Part shown: positions 5,589-5,633 of the stretch, in pieces
Layout: every line of letters begins with the position of its first letter
How positions within the stretch are numbered: position 1 is the first letter of the stretch
Source of the DNA: JAUNSR01 sp036655755
GTDB taxonomy: Bacteria > Bacteroidota > Bacteroidia > Bacteroidales > JAUNSR01
Direction of reading: 5' to 3'
Length of the DNA: 5,633 nucleotides
Assembly (NCBI GenBank): GCA_036655755.1
Contig: JAVVPN010000136.1
Location: 1 to 5,633, forward strand
Notes under the pieces: generated by a model
What the model was told of the DNA's origin: nothing
Seen by the model: the letters and a program-made list of their open reading frames with translations, nothing else
Databases searched by the model: none
Translations under genes and position numbers: made by a program

Positions 5589-5633
5589 GGAAGTAGGAGG
5601 AATAAGTTATGGATGTGGGAGGGATTTGAGAAG

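Noticed and set aside
5587..5633. Possible start of a plus-strand gene running off the right edge (ATG at 5587)
   Set aside because: Only 15 codons are visible, rich in Gly, with no promoter, family motif or other support.

Overview
The window looks like a piece of a Bacteroidales chromosome, probably Parabacteroides, Bacteroides or a close relative. Three things support this. First, a DUF6377-type membrane regulator is present, a family I know from this order. Second, two genes have perfect matches to the Bacteroides -7 promoter element TAnnTTTG and no convincing Shine-Dalgarno sequence. Third, the enzymes resemble Bacteroidales subtypes. The genus is inferred from style, not from a search.

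Layout: (1) 3-60 is a long terminator hairpin for whatever lies to the left. (2) 185-1816 (+) encodes a predicted inner-membrane one-component regulator: signal peptide, helical TPR-like sensor, one membrane span, coiled coil and C-terminal helix-turn-helix. (3) 1817-2063 is AT-rich and non-coding, with an 11-bp perfect inverted repeat next to a weak promoter match. (4) 2064-2330 (+) encodes an 88-residue orphan protein resembling only region 4 of an ECF sigma factor. (5) 2426-4488 (+) is a two-gene operon, a cyclophilin-type peptidyl-prolyl isomerase lipoprotein followed by an M16 zinc peptidase, whose stop and start overlap in ATGA. (6) 4504-4557 is a 22-bp-stem terminator shared with the convergent gene. 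(7) 4555-5232 (-) is an RluA-family pseudouridine synthase with its own promoter at 5263-5270. (8) 5298-5633 carries no supportable gene. It holds a degenerate tandem array of seven 22-bp units (5435-5588) flanked by short inverted repeats.

Functionally, the first two genes both look regulatory and may act together or on a locus outside the window, but nothing in the sequence proves that. The isomerase and peptidase are probably co-transcribed and translationally coupled, although one is predicted to be an envelope lipoprotein and the other cytoplasmic. The pseudouridine synthase is an independent RNA-modification gene. I see no complete new defence or mobile system. The least explained elements are the 22-bp array and the orphan sigma-4-like protein.
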